A stretch of DNA of 64,000 bases, taken from assembly GCF_041435195.1 (NCBI RefSeq), contig NZ_CP108106.1, positions 5,619,501 to 5,683,500 of the forward strand, in the 5' to 3' direction. The DNA is from Streptomyces sp. NBC_00224 (GTDB lineage: Bacteria > Actinomycetota > Actinomycetes > Streptomycetales > Streptomycetaceae). Every line of letters starts with the position of its first letter. Position 1 is the stretch's first letter. The notes under the pieces are model-generated. The model ran no database searches. It was not told where the DNA came from and was given only the letters and a program-made list of their open reading frames with translations. Shown piece by piece: positions 25,669-34,640 of this stretch. Made by a program: the position numbers and the translations under genes.

Positions 25669-26607
25669 ATGAGCAACCGTCTGCGCACCTTCGGCAGCCG
25701 TACCGCCGGACCGGGTCAGCCGGTGTACGTCACCGGTGAGATCGGCATCAACCACAACGGTGACCTGGGCAACGCCCTCGCCCTGATCGACGCCGCCGCC
25801 GACGCGGGCTGCGACGCCGTCAAGTTCCAGAAGCGCACCCCGGAGATCTGCACCCCGCGCGACCAGTGGGACATCGAGCGCGACACCCCGTGGGGCCGGA
25901 TGACGTACATCGACTACCGCCACCGGGTGGAGTTCGGCGAGTCGGAGTACCGCACCATCGACGAGCACTGCAAGAAGCGCGGGATCGACTGGTTCGCCTC
26001 CCCGTGGGACACCGAGGCCGTCGCCTTCCTGGAGAAGTTCGACCTCCCGGCCCACAAGGTCGCCTCCGCCTCGCTCACCGACGACGAGCTGCTGCGCGCC
26101 CTGCGCGCCACCGGCCGCACCGTCATCCTCTCCACCGGCATGTCCACCCCGAAGCAGATCCGGCACGCCGTCGAGGTGCTCGGCAGCGACAACATCCTGC
26201 TCTGCCACGCCACCTCCACGTACCCGGCCAAGGCCGAGGAGCTCAACCTGCGGGTCATCAACAGCCTGATGGCCGAGTACCCCAACGTCCCGATCGGCTA
26301 CAGCGGCCACGAGACGGGCCTGCAGACGACGCTGGCCGCCGTCGCCCTCGGCGCCGCCTTCGTCGAGCGCCACATCACCCTGGACCGCGCGATGTGGGGC
26401 TCCGACCAGGCCGCCTCCGTCGAGCCGGGCGGACTGCAGCGACTGGTCCGCGACATCCGCACCATCGAGGCCGCGCTCGGCGACGGCGTCAAGAAGGTGT
26501 ACGAGTCGGAGCTCGCCCCGATGAAGAAGCTGCGCCGGGTCAGCGGTGTCGTCGCCGAGGCCGAGGCCGAGGCCGCCGACGCCGACCGCGCGCCGGTCTC
26601 GGTCTGA
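25669..26607 (+). CDS. neuB: N-acetylneuraminate/Kdn synthase family (NeuB)
   Basis: This 312-residue protein condenses a six-carbon sugar (ManNAc, mannose or its 6-phosphate) with phosphoenolpyruvate to give a nine-carbon ulosonic acid. NeuB motifs are VTGEIGINHNGD, DAVKFQKRTPE, WFASPWD, LSTGM, LLCHATSTYP, IGYSGHETG and VERHITLDRAMWGSDQAAS. The usual C-terminal SAF (antifreeze-like) domain is absent; the protein ends with an Ala/Glu-rich tail instead. No UDP-GlcNAc 2-epimerase (NeuC) lies in the window, which favours mannose-derived Kdn over Neu5Ac. Confidence 0.9.
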   Translation: MSNRLRTFGSRTAGPGQPVYVTGEIGINHNGDLGNALALIDAAADAGCDAVKFQKRTPEICTPRDQWDIERDTPWGRMTYIDYRHRVEFGESEYRTIDEHCKKRGIDWFASPWDTEAVAFLEKFDLPAHKVASASLTDDELLRALRATGRTVILSTGMSTPKQIRHAVEVLGSDNILLCHATSTYPAKAEELNLRVINSLMAEYPNVPIGYSGHETGLQTTLAAVALGAAFVERHITLDRAMWGSDQAASVEPGGLQRLVRDIRTIEAALGDGVKKVYESELAPMKKLRRVSGVVAEAEAEAADADRAPVSV

Positions 26608-26622
26608 GACGGGCCGGCCGCC

Positions 26623-27723
26623 GTGCCTCGGGACACCACCGCCACGATCGCCTTCGTGGAGAGCCCGGTCCAGCTGCTCAACGTGCTGGAGTGGGCCCAT
26701 TCCACGCGCCCGCTGCTGAACGGCGTGCCGGCCCAGCGGTCCGGGCCCGGGGACGCGGCGGCCGCCCACGACGACCTCACCGTCGTCGTCCTCTCGCCCA
26801 CCGACCCGATGTCGCGCGGCCAGCTGCGCCGGATGGCGGAGCTGGCCCGCGAGGAGGGCATGCGGGTGCGCTGGGAGGAGGCGCGCGGCGGGCCCACCGC
26901 CCCGCTGCGCACCATCGGCGGACTCTCCTCGCTGCTGCGCAGCGCCGACCGCATCGTCATCGGCGACCCGTTCTCGCGCTACGTACAGCTGCTGCTGACC
27001 GTGGCCCGCGCCCGTGACCTGGTCGTCGTCGACGACGGCACGGCCACCATGGAGTTCGTCGCCCAACTGGGCAGCGGCGAGCGGCTGGTCCGCTGGCACC
27101 GGCGCGGCAGCCGGGCGGGGGCGCGCGATGTGCTCTTCGCACCGTTCGCCGCCTCGGCCCGCCGTCGGCTCACGCCGTCGCGCGGGCGTACGGTGGAGGT
27201 GTTCAGTGCCATGCCCGTACAGGCACCGGAGGCGGTGACGGTCACCCCGAACACCTTCGGCTGGACCCGGGCCCGGTTCGGTCCGCCGCGCATCACCAAG
27301 GGCGCGGACATGGTGGGCACCTCACTGGTGGAGACGGGCGTGGTCGACCCGGACCGCTATCTGGAGGCGGTCGCGGCCCTGGCCCGCACCCACGGCGTGA
27401 CCCGGTACTTCGCCCACCGCCGCGAGTCCCCCGAGAAGCTGCGCACCCTGCACCTGCGGACCGGCTTGGAGATCGTCCGGCCGGATCTGCCGCTGGAACT
27501 CATCGCCCGGCGCGGCCCCGTCGGGCGTACGATCCTCAGTTTTCCCTCCACGGTCGTCCACACCCTGCCGCCCGCCCTGGCGGGCACCGACGTGCGCCTG
27601 CTGGTCTGCGACATCGACCCCGCCTGGCTCACCGACAAGGCGTCCCCGCGCGCCCAGGGCTTCCTCGCGGACGTCACCGGCTCGGCCCGCGACGCCCATG
27701 GGCTGCGGATGGTCGCGGCCTGA
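26623..27723 (+). CDS. Sialyltransferase-like glycosyltransferase (GT52-type)
   Basis: The protein has 366 residues. It starts IAFVESPVQLLNVLEWAHS, the typical opening of bacterial GT52 and polysialyltransferase-like enzymes. LVVVDDGTATMEFV supplies the D/E-D-G motif with the catalytic Asp. YFAHRRESPEKL stands where the HP motif is expected, and ILSFPSTVVHTLPP is the Ser motif. It is the last gene of the operon, 15 bp after neuB, and probably transfers the CMP-activated ulosonic acid. With the polysialyltransferase-like gene at 20636 the locus has two candidate transferases for one donor. Confidence 0.8.
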   Translation: MPRDTTATIAFVESPVQLLNVLEWAHSTRPLLNGVPAQRSGPGDAAAAHDDLTVVVLSPTDPMSRGQLRRMAELAREEGMRVRWEEARGGPTAPLRTIGGLSSLLRSADRIVIGDPFSRYVQLLLTVARARDLVVVDDGTATMEFVAQLGSGERLVRWHRRGSRAGARDVLFAPFAASARRRLTPSRGRTVEVFSAMPVQAPEAVTVTPNTFGWTRARFGPPRITKGADMVGTSLVETGVVDPDRYLEAVAALARTHGVTRYFAHRRESPEKLRTLHLRTGLEIVRPDLPLELIARRGPVGRTILSFPSTVVHTLPPALAGTDVRLLVCDIDPAWLTDKASPRAQGFLADVTGSARDAHGLRMVAA

Positions 27724-28024
27724 GCGGGGGAGCGTGACCGGGGGCATGAGCGGGGGGACATGAGCGGAGGCGCGCGGGCCGGGGCGCGCGCCGGGCGCGG
27801 CCGTGGCCCATGCGGGCTCCCCCCGGGCCCCGGCCTGAGACGGCGCTGAGAGCGCACTGAGAGAACACTGCGAAACATCTGCGACACGTCTGAGAAACGG
27901 GCGGCGAGTTTACCCAGCCCCCACGGCCGACAACCCCCGGGCGGGCAGATTTCTTTCCCCTATCGGGCTGAACTTTTGTTGATTGAAGGTCAGTTGGCCC
28001 TTACTGGGGCCTACTCTTCAACAG
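27724..28024. other. Intergenic region between glycan operon and amidohydrolase
   Basis: I see no gene in these 301 bases. The left part has a short direct repeat (CATGAGCGG, around 27744 and 27761) and GC-rich palindromes. From 27838 a purine-rich stretch repeats CTGAGA several times. The right end is AT-richer and carries a likely -10, TACTCT (28012-28017), for the next gene. Confidence 0.5.
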
Positions 28025-29269
28025 GTGAACCAGTTGATGTCGCGAGCCTCCGACGAACCCGAAGCCGATCTGCCCGGGGAAGCCCCGCTGCCCGGGTTGC
28101 TCCCCGAGCCCCTGGGCGCCGAACTCATCGCCTTCCGCCGGGACTTGCACATGCATCCCGAGCTGGGGAACCAGGAGTTCCGCACCACCGCGGCGATCAA
28201 GAAGCGGCTGGAGGCGGCCGGGCTCAAGCCCCGGGTCCTCGACAGCGGGACCGGACTCCTGTGCGACGTCGGCACCCGGAAGGACGGGCGGCCCATGCTG
28301 GCGATCAGGGCGGACATCGACGCCCTGCCGATTCCGGACGCCAAGGTCAACACGCCGTACCGCTCGACCGTCCCCGATCGGGCGCATGCCTGCGGCCACG
28401 ACATCCACACCACCACCGTGCTCGGCACCGGTCTGGTCCTGGCCGAGCTGGACCGGCAGGGCCTGCTGCCGAACGCGGTCCGGCTGGTCTTCCAGCCCGC
28501 CGAGGAGGTGCTGCCCGGCGGCGCCACCGACGCGATCCGGTCCGGCGCGCTCGACGGCGTGGGCAGGATCATCGCGGTGCACTGCGACCCGCGCGTCGAC
28601 GCGGGCCGGATCGGGCTGCGGGCCGGGGCGATCACCTCGGCCTGCGACCGGCTGGAGATCACCCTGGCCGGGCCCGGCGGCCACACCGCCCGCCCGCATC
28701 TGACCACCGACCTGGTCACCGCCGCCGCCCGGGTGGTCACCGACGTGCCCGCGCTGCTCGCCCGCCGGATCGACGCCCGCGCCGGGCTCGCCGTCACCTG
28801 GGGCCGCATCGACGCCGGGCACGCCTGCAACGTCATCCCGATGCGTGCGGAGCTGGCCGGAACCGTGCGCTGCCTGGACCTGGACGCCTGGCGCGACGCG
28901 CCCGACAAGGTGCACGCCGCGATCGACGAGGTCGCCACTCTGCACGGCGCGAAGTCCGAGATCAACTACGTCCGCGGTGTGCCGCCGGTCGTCAACGACC
29001 CGGCGGTGGCCGAACTCCTGCGCGAGGCTCAGACGGCGCGCCGAGGGGCGTTCGCGATCGAGGACACCGAGCAGAGTCTGGGTGGCGAGGACTTTTCCTG
29101 GTACCTGGAGCACGTGCCGGGCGCGATGGCCCGCCTCGGCGTGCGCACTCCCGGGTCCAACGCCCGTCTTGACCTGCATCGGGGTGATTTCGACGCCGAT
29201 GAGGCCGCTATCAAGGTCGGAGTGGAGCTCTTCACTGCCGCTGCGCTGCTGGAAGGACACCGTTCGTAA
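28025..29269 (+). CDS. M20-family amidohydrolase (AmiB/hippurate hydrolase-like)
   Basis: The protein has 414 residues from GTG 28025. It is a zinc aminoacylase-type hydrolase that cleaves N-acyl or N-carbamoyl amino compounds. Metal-site motifs are seen in order: LHMHPELGNQEF, AIRADIDALPI, HACGHDIHTT, FQPAEEVLPGGA, AVHCDPRV and GGEDFSWYL. The dimerisation domain includes GPGGHTARPHLTTDLV. TACTCT ends seven bases before the GTG and no ribosome site is seen, suggesting a leaderless message. Mycobacterium keeps such genes (amiA1/amiB1) beside the nucleoside genes, as here, although no CTACGCGCGTAG operator precedes this one. Confidence 0.88.
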   Translation: MNQLMSRASDEPEADLPGEAPLPGLLPEPLGAELIAFRRDLHMHPELGNQEFRTTAAIKKRLEAAGLKPRVLDSGTGLLCDVGTRKDGRPMLAIRADIDALPIPDAKVNTPYRSTVPDRAHACGHDIHTTTVLGTGLVLAELDRQGLLPNAVRLVFQPAEEVLPGGATDAIRSGALDGVGRIIAVHCDPRVDAGRIGLRAGAITSACDRLEITLAGPGGHTARPHLTTDLVTAAARVVTDVPALLARRIDARAGLAVTWGRIDAGHACNVIPMRAELAGTVRCLDLDAWRDAPDKVHAAIDEVATLHGAKSEINYVRGVPPVVNDPAVAELLREAQTARRGAFAIEDTEQSLGGEDFSWYLEHVPGAMARLGVRTPGSNARLDLHRGDFDADEAAIKVGVELFTAAALLEGHRS

Positions 29270-29334
29270 CCGGACACTTCATCCTCTGTTCGCGGCGATT
29301 CGATAACGGCTTCCGAACAGGTCTTTACGCGACA

Positions 29335-29348
29335 TCTACGCGCGTTAC
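29335..29348. promoter_or_regulatory. Nucleoside-regulon operator before BMP lipoprotein gene
   Basis: TCTACGCGCGTTAC, the least perfect of the six sites. It lies between a -35-like TTTACG (29324-29329) and overlaps the -10 TACGAT (29346-29351), 62 bp before the GTG at 29410. Confidence 0.65.
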
Positions 29349-29409
29349 GATCCGACGCGAAACCAGCGCCGGTAGGGGCGCTCTCGGTTCGTTTTGAAGG
29401 GACCTCCTC

Positions 29410-30474
29410 GTGCGCCGGGTATCCAAGATCGCTGCGGCCGGTATCGCCACCGCCGCGCTCGCGCTTTCCGCCACCGCGTGTGGCAGCACCTCCTCCGAGA
29501 AGGACAAGGACACCTCCTCGTCGTCCAGCGCGGGCGGCAAGGGCGTCAAGGTCGGTGTCGCGTACGACGTCGGCGGCCGTGGTGACCACTCGTTCAACGA
29601 CTCCGCCGCGCGCGGCATCGACAAGGCCAAGGCCGAGTTCGGCGGTGAGATCAAGGAGCTGACCGCCAAGACCACGGACACCGAGGCCGACCGCGTCGAG
29701 CGCCTCACCCAGCTGGCCCAGGCGGGCTACAACCCGGTCGTCGGCATCGGCTACGCCTACGCCAACTCGATGAAGCAGGTCGCCGCCAAGTTCCCGAACA
29801 CGACCTTCGGCATCGTCGACTCGGTCGTCGAGGGCGCCAAGAACGTCGACAACATCGTCTTCACCGAGGAGCAGGGCTCCTACCTCGCGGGTGTCGCCGC
29901 GGCGCTGAAGTCGAAGTCCGGCCACGTCGGCTTCATCGGTGGTGTGGACGTCCCGCTGATCAAGAAGTTCGAGGCCGGCTTCGTCCAGGGCGTCAAGGAC
30001 ACCAAGCCCTCCGACAAGGTCGACGTCCAGTACCTGTCGCACGGCTCGGACACCTCCGGCTTCGCCAGCCCCGACAAGGGCAAGGCCGCCGCGCAGGGCA
30101 TGCTCGACAACGGCGCCGACGTCGTCTACACGGCCGCCGGCTCCTCCGGCAACGGTGCCATCGAGGCCGTCGCGGGCAAGAAGGGCACCTGGGCGATCGG
30201 CGTCGACTCCGACCAGTACAACCAGGCCTCGCTCGGCAAGTACAAGGCGTCGATCCTGACTTCGGTCGTCAAGAACGTCGACATCGGCGTCTACGACCTG
30301 GTCAAGTCGGTCAAGGACGGCAAGCCGCTCACCGGCACCAACAGCTACCCGCTGGCCAAGGACGGCGTCTCGCTGGCCACCAGCGGCGGCTTCATCGACG
30401 ACATCAAGGCCCAGATCGACGCGGCCAAGAAGAAGATCGTCGACGGCGCGATCAAGGTCAAGACGACCCCGTGA
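29410..30474 (+). CDS. BMP-family nucleoside-binding lipoprotein of ABC importer
   Basis: This 354-residue protein captures nucleosides outside the membrane and hands them to the permeases downstream. The signal peptide ends LSATAC, a lipobox. BMP/PnrA-family features are VGVAYDVGGRGDHSFNDSAARGI, VVGIGYAYANSMKQVA, FTEEQGSYLAGVAAAL, VGFIGGVDVPLIKKFEAGF, VVYTAAGSSGNGAIEA and WAIGVDSDQYNQ. The start is GTG 29410 with GAAGGG about ten bases upstream. A strong hairpin after it probably lets less transcription pass into the ATPase/permease genes, the usual way to make excess binding protein. Confidence 0.94.
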   Translation: MRRVSKIAAAGIATAALALSATACGSTSSEKDKDTSSSSSAGGKGVKVGVAYDVGGRGDHSFNDSAARGIDKAKAEFGGEIKELTAKTTDTEADRVERLTQLAQAGYNPVVGIGYAYANSMKQVAAKFPNTTFGIVDSVVEGAKNVDNIVFTEEQGSYLAGVAAALKSKSGHVGFIGGVDVPLIKKFEAGFVQGVKDTKPSDKVDVQYLSHGSDTSGFASPDKGKAAAQGMLDNGADVVYTAAGSSGNGAIEAVAGKKGTWAIGVDSDQYNQASLGKYKASILTSVVKNVDIGVYDLVKSVKDGKPLTGTNSYPLAKDGVSLATSGGFIDDIKAQIDAAKKKIVDGAIKVKTTP

Positions 30475-30537
30475 CCCAAGGCGGTCGGTACTGACCGCCC
30501 GCAATCACCGCACCCGGCTCCGGCCGGGGGCACCCGG

Positions 30538-30573
30538 CCCGGCGGGCAGAGCGGCATCGCTCTGCCCGCCGGG
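30538..30573 (+). terminator. Intra-locus hairpin after BMP gene
   Basis: A perfect 16-bp stem (30538-30553 with 30558-30573) with a four-base loop GCAT. It separates the lipoprotein gene from the ATPase/permease operon, which has its own operator just after. Confidence 0.85.
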
Positions 30574-30590
30574 CATAACGAAGTGTCAAC

Positions 30591-30604
30591 TCTACGCGCG
30601 TAGG
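30591..30604. promoter_or_regulatory. Nucleoside-regulon operator before ABC ATPase operon
   Basis: TCTACGCGCGTAGG, one base from a perfect 14-bp palindrome. A -10-like TAGCTT lies at 30620-30625, so the operator covers the -35 region of a promoter separate from that of the BMP gene. Confidence 0.75.
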
Positions 30605-30673
30605 CCGGAGTTGGCGCGCTAGCTTCTCCGGAAGCCCCCTGCCCCCCGCTCCTGCTCATGAGGAGAGTGCGCC

Positions 30674-32239
30674 ATCAACGCGTCCAGCCCTCCCGCCGTC
30701 GAACTGCGCGGCATCACCAAACGCTTCCCCGGCGTCGTGGCCAACAAGGACATCGACATCACCGTTCGCAGGGGCACCGTGCACGCCCTGTGCGGTGAGA
30801 ACGGCGCCGGCAAGTCCACCCTGATGAAGATCCTCTACGGCATGCAGAAGCCGGACGAGGGAACCATCACCGTCGACGGCGAGCAGGTGGTCTTTCACAG
30901 CCCCGCCGACGCCATCGCGCGCGGAATCGGCATGGTGCACCAGCACTTCATGCTCGCCGACAACCTCACCGTCCTGGAGAACGTGGTTCTCGGCGGCGAG
31001 AAGCTGTACGGCATCGGGGCCAAGGCCCGCAAGAAGATCCGGGAGATCTCGGACGCGTACGGTCTGAACGTCCGTCCCGACGCCGTCGTCGAGGACCTGG
31101 GCGTCGCCGACCGCCAGCGCGTGGAGATCCTCAAGGTCCTCTACCGCGGCGCCCGCACCCTCATCCTCGACGAGCCGACGGCGGTCCTGGTCCCGCAGGA
31201 GGTCGAGGCGCTCTTCGACAACCTGCGCGAACTCAAGGCCGAGGGCCTGACCGTCATCTTCATCTCCCACAAGCTGGGCGAGGTGCTGAAGGTCGCCGAC
31301 GAGATCACCGTCATCCGGCGCGGTACGACGGTGGGCACCGCCGACCCGAAGACCACCACCACCAAGCAGCTCGCCGAGCTGATGGTGGGCAGCGAGCTGC
31401 CCTCGCCCGAGACCCGCGAGTCGACGGTCACGGATGTGCCGATGCTCAAGGTCGACGACCTGAAGCTGGCCGCCACCGACCCCGACGGTGTGGTCCGCGA
31501 GGTGCTCTCCGCGGTGTCCTTCACCATCCACAAGGGCGAGGTCCTGGGCATCGCCGGCGTCGAGGGCAACGGCCAGGCCGAGCTCGTCGAGGCGATCATG
31601 GGTATGCGCGATCCGGACGGCGGTGTCATCACCCTCGACGACACCGACATCTCGCACGCGTCGACCCGCAAGCGCCGCGAGGGAGGCGTCGGCTACATCC
31701 CCGAGGACCGCCACCGCCACGGGCTCCTGCTGGAGGCCCCGCTGTGGGAGAACCGCGTCCTCGGGCACGTCACCGAGCGCCCCAACTCCAAGCGCGGCCT
31801 GCTCGACAACAAGGCGGCCCGGCTCGACACCGAGCGGATCGTGCGCGAGTACGACGTGCGCACCCCCGGTATCGACGTCACCGCGGCCTCGCTCTCCGGC
31901 GGCAACCAGCAGAAGCTGATCGTCGGCCGCGAGATGAGCCACGCCCCCAAGCTGCTGATCGCCGCGCACCCCACCCGGGGTGTGGACGTCGGCGCGCAGG
32001 CGCAGATCTGGGACCAGATCCGCCAGGCCCGCCGCGAGGGCCTCGCGGTGCTGCTGATCTCCGCCGACCTGGACGAGCTGATCGGCCTGTCCGACACCCT
32101 GCGGGTGATGTACCGCGGCCGCCTGGTCGCCGACGCCGACCCCGCCACGATCACCCCTGAGGAGCTGGGCTCCGCCATGACCGGCGCCGCCGTCGGCCAT
32201 CTGGAGCACGACGACAGCACCGGGGGAGAGGACCGATGA
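30674..32239 (+). CDS. Nucleoside ABC importer ATPase (double NBD), apparent ATC start
   Basis: The protein has 521 residues with two nucleotide-binding domains of the YufO/RbsA type. NBD1 has the aromatic A-loop (ITKRFPGVVAN), Walker A GENGAGKST and Walker B LILDEPTAV. NBD2 starts GIAGVEGNGQAEL, with a degenerate Walker A, and has SLSGGNQQKLIVGRE. The frame is closed by TGA at 30659-30661. The first ATG/GTG in frame (GTG 30737) would remove the first strand and A-loop. ATC at 30674, eight bases after GAGGAG, is the only plausible start and gives INASSPPAVELRGITKRF. It overlaps the next gene by four bases (ATGA). Confidence 0.85.
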   Translation: MNASSPPAVELRGITKRFPGVVANKDIDITVRRGTVHALCGENGAGKSTLMKILYGMQKPDEGTITVDGEQVVFHSPADAIARGIGMVHQHFMLADNLTVLENVVLGGEKLYGIGAKARKKIREISDAYGLNVRPDAVVEDLGVADRQRVEILKVLYRGARTLILDEPTAVLVPQEVEALFDNLRELKAEGLTVIFISHKLGEVLKVADEITVIRRGTTVGTADPKTTTTKQLAELMVGSELPSPETRESTVTDVPMLKVDDLKLAATDPDGVVREVLSAVSFTIHKGEVLGIAGVEGNGQAELVEAIMGMRDPDGGVITLDDTDISHASTRKRREGGVGYIPEDRHRHGLLLEAPLWENRVLGHVTERPNSKRGLLDNKAARLDTERIVREYDVRTPGIDVTAASLSGGNQQKLIVGREMSHAPKLLIAAHPTRGVDVGAQAQIWDQIRQARREGLAVLLISADLDELIGLSDTLRVMYRGRLVADADPATITPEELGSAMTGAAVGHLEHDDSTGGEDR

Positions 32240-33357
32240 AAAAGTTCACCCAGCGCATCGACAAGGAGAAGCTGCTCCTCGCGATCGCGGCCCCCGTGCT
32301 CGCGGTGGTCGCGGCGCTCGTCGTGACCGCCCTGGTCATCCTGGCCACCGGCAAGAACCCGATGCCCGCCTTCGACGACATGCTGTCGTACGGCTCGGCC
32401 AGCGACAGCCAGGTCTACATCCTCAACAAGGCGACGACGTACTACCTCGCGGGCATCGCGGTGGCCGTCGGCTTCCGGATGAACCTCTTCAACATCGGTG
32501 TGGACGGCCAGTACCGCATCGCGGCCTTCCTCGCCGCCGTCATCGGCGGCGCGGTCTCGCTGCCGGGCATCGTCGCCATCCCGCTGATGATCCTCGCGGC
32601 GATGGTGACGGGCGCCCTGTGGGCGGCCATCGCGGGCGTCCTCAAGGTCACCCGGGGCGTCAGCGAGGTCATCTCGACCATCATGCTGAACGCCATCGCG
32701 ACCGCGATCATCGCCTATCTGCTCCAGCCCGAACGGCTGGGCCAGCTCGATGAGGCGGGCACCCTGGTCTCCACCAAGCCGCTGCCCGAGAGCTCCTGGT
32801 TCTTCACCATCGACAACGGCGCCGCCGGTCAGATCTGGGGCTTCGTCGTCGTCGCGGTGCTCGTCGGCGTGGCCTACTGGTTCGTGCTCGGCCGCACCCG
32901 GTTCGGGTTCGACCTGCGAGCCGTCGGCCAGTCCGAGTCCGCGGCCGCCGCCAGCGGTGCCAACGTCAAGAAGATGATCGTCACCAGCATGATCATCTCG
33001 GGTGCGGTGGCCGGTCTGGTCGGTCTGCCGACGCTGCTCAACGACAGCCACCAGTTCGACAACAGCTTCCCGCTCGGCCTCGGCTTCACCGGTATCGCCG
33101 TCGCGCTGCTCGGCCGCAACCACCCGGTGGGCGTCGCCCTCGCCGCGCTGGTCTGGGGCTACCTGGAGCGCACCACCGGCCACTTCGAAGTGATCGGCTA
33201 CGACAAGGAGATCCTCGGCGTGATCCAGGGCGTCATCGTCCTGTGCGTCGTGATCGCGTACGAAGTCGTCCGCCGCTACGGCCTCAAGCGCCAGCAGCAG
33301 CGCGTCGGCGCCGAGCTCGCGGCCCAGGCCGCCAAGAAGCAGGAGGTGACGGCATGA
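32236..33357 (+). CDS. Nucleoside ABC importer permease 1
   Basis: This 373-residue BPD_transp_2 (YufP-like) permease starts with a basic cytoplasmic end and a helix (LLAIAAPVLAVVAALVVTALVIL). Family landmarks are GFRMNLFNIGVDGQYRIAAF, VSEVISTIMLNAIA and FDLRAVGQSESAAAASGANVKK, which interacts with the ATPase. About nine helices are predicted. It overlaps its neighbours by ATGA on both sides, so the importer genes are translationally coupled. Confidence 0.93.
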   Translation: MKKFTQRIDKEKLLLAIAAPVLAVVAALVVTALVILATGKNPMPAFDDMLSYGSASDSQVYILNKATTYYLAGIAVAVGFRMNLFNIGVDGQYRIAAFLAAVIGGAVSLPGIVAIPLMILAAMVTGALWAAIAGVLKVTRGVSEVISTIMLNAIATAIIAYLLQPERLGQLDEAGTLVSTKPLPESSWFFTIDNGAAGQIWGFVVVAVLVGVAYWFVLGRTRFGFDLRAVGQSESAAAASGANVKKMIVTSMIISGAVAGLVGLPTLLNDSHQFDNSFPLGLGFTGIAVALLGRNHPVGVALAALVWGYLERTTGHFEVIGYDKEILGVIQGVIVLCVVIAYEVVRRYGLKRQQQRVGAELAAQAAKKQEVTA

Positions 33358-34640
33358 GCGTCACGACCACCCCCGCCAAGACCCCGCCGCCCCCGGCCGG
33401 GCTCAAGGGCAACGCCAAGCGCAAGTTCTCCGTGGCGCAGATCCTGCTGATCGTCGCAGGCGCGCTGATCCTGGTCTCCGCCGTGCGCGTCATCACCGGT
33501 GCCGACCAGCTGACCTCCGAGGGCCAGATCAGCGCCTCCCTCGGCCTCGCCGTGCCGATCGGCCTGGCGGGCCTGGCGGGCCTGTGGTCCGAGCGGGCCG
33601 GCGTGGTCAACATCGGCCTTGAGGGCATGATGGTCCTCGGGACGTTCGGCGCGGGCTGGGTCGGCTGGCAGTCCAGCCCCTGGCTCGGCCTGCTCGCGGG
33701 CATCGGCTTCGGTGTCCTGGGCGGCCTCGTCCACGCGGTGGCCACCGTCACCTTCGGCGTCGACCACATCGTCTCCGGTGTGGCCGTCAACCTGCTCGCG
33801 GTCGGTGCCACGCAGTACATGGCCAAGCTCTTCTTCAACGAGGGCGACGCCGCGACGGCGGGCGGCAACCCCAAGCAGTCCCCGCCCGCCGAGACCCTGC
33901 CGAGCTTCACCGTCCCGGGCCTCTCCTCCGGCCTGGAGTCGATCCAGAAGCACCACTGGTTCCTGATCTCCGACCTCGCCGGGATCCTCGGCGGTCTGGT
34001 CACCGACGTCTCCTGGGTCACGGTCATCGCCGTGCTGCTCTTCGTGGGCACCTGGTGGGTGCTGTGGAAGAGCGCGTTCGGCCTGCGGCTGCGCTCCTGC
34101 GGCGAGAACCCGATCGCCGCCGAGTCGCTCGGCGTCAACGTGTACACCTACAAGTACGCGGCGGTCGCCATCTCCGGCGGTCTCGCCGGTCTCGGCGGCG
34201 CGTTCCTGGCGCTGGTCACCTCGCACATCTACCTGGAGGGCCAGACCGGCGGCCGTGGTTACATCGGTCTCGCCGCGATGATCTTCGGCAACTGGCGGCC
34301 GGGCGGACTCGCCATGGGCGCCGGTCTGTTCGGCTTCTCCGACGCGCTCCAGCTGCGCAACGGCGGCACCACGGTGCACGCCCTGCTGCTCCTGCTCGTG
34401 GTGCTGCTGGTCGCCCTGGCCGCCTGGAAGGCGTACAAGAAGGCGATGATCCAGGCCGTGATCAGCGCGGTCATGGCCGCCGCGATCCTCGTCTGGTACC
34501 TCATGACCGACACCGTCCCCGGCGACTTCGTCGGCGCCACGCCGTACGTGGTCACGCTGCTCGTGCTCTCGCTCTCCGCGCAGCGCCTGCGGATGCCCAA
34601 GGCCGACGGTATGCGCTACCGCAAGGGCCAGGGCAAGTGA
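33354..34640 (+). CDS. Nucleoside ABC importer permease 2
   Basis: This 428-residue permease is the partner of the preceding one (YufQ-like). Motifs are GLWSERAGVVNIGLEGMMVLGTFGA, VDHIVSGVAVNLLA, LRSCGENPIAAESLGVNVYTYKY (coupling loop) and RGYIGLAAMIFGNWRPGG. The ATG at 33354 overlaps the previous stop and is preceded by AGGAGGTGA, a perfect match to the 16S anti-Shine-Dalgarno, the strongest ribosome site seen in the window. About ten membrane segments. The stop overlaps the GTG of cdd. Confidence 0.93.
   Translation: MSVTTTPAKTPPPPAGLKGNAKRKFSVAQILLIVAGALILVSAVRVITGADQLTSEGQISASLGLAVPIGLAGLAGLWSERAGVVNIGLEGMMVLGTFGAGWVGWQSSPWLGLLAGIGFGVLGGLVHAVATVTFGVDHIVSGVAVNLLAVGATQYMAKLFFNEGDAATAGGNPKQSPPAETLPSFTVPGLSSGLESIQKHHWFLISDLAGILGGLVTDVSWVTVIAVLLFVGTWWVLWKSAFGLRLRSCGENPIAAESLGVNVYTYKYAAVAISGGLAGLGGAFLALVTSHIYLEGQTGGRGYIGLAAMIFGNWRPGGLAMGAGLFGFSDALQLRNGGTTVHALLLLLVVLLVALAAWKAYKKAMIQAVISAVMAAAILVWYLMTDTVPGDFVGATPYVVTLLVLSLSAQRLRMPKADGMRYRKGQGK

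Noticed and set aside
29410-30474. Sugar-binding protein for ribose instead of nucleosides
   Set aside because: BMP-family motifs together with cdd coupling and the nucleoside operators favour nucleosides; the permeases are of the YufP/YufQ type.
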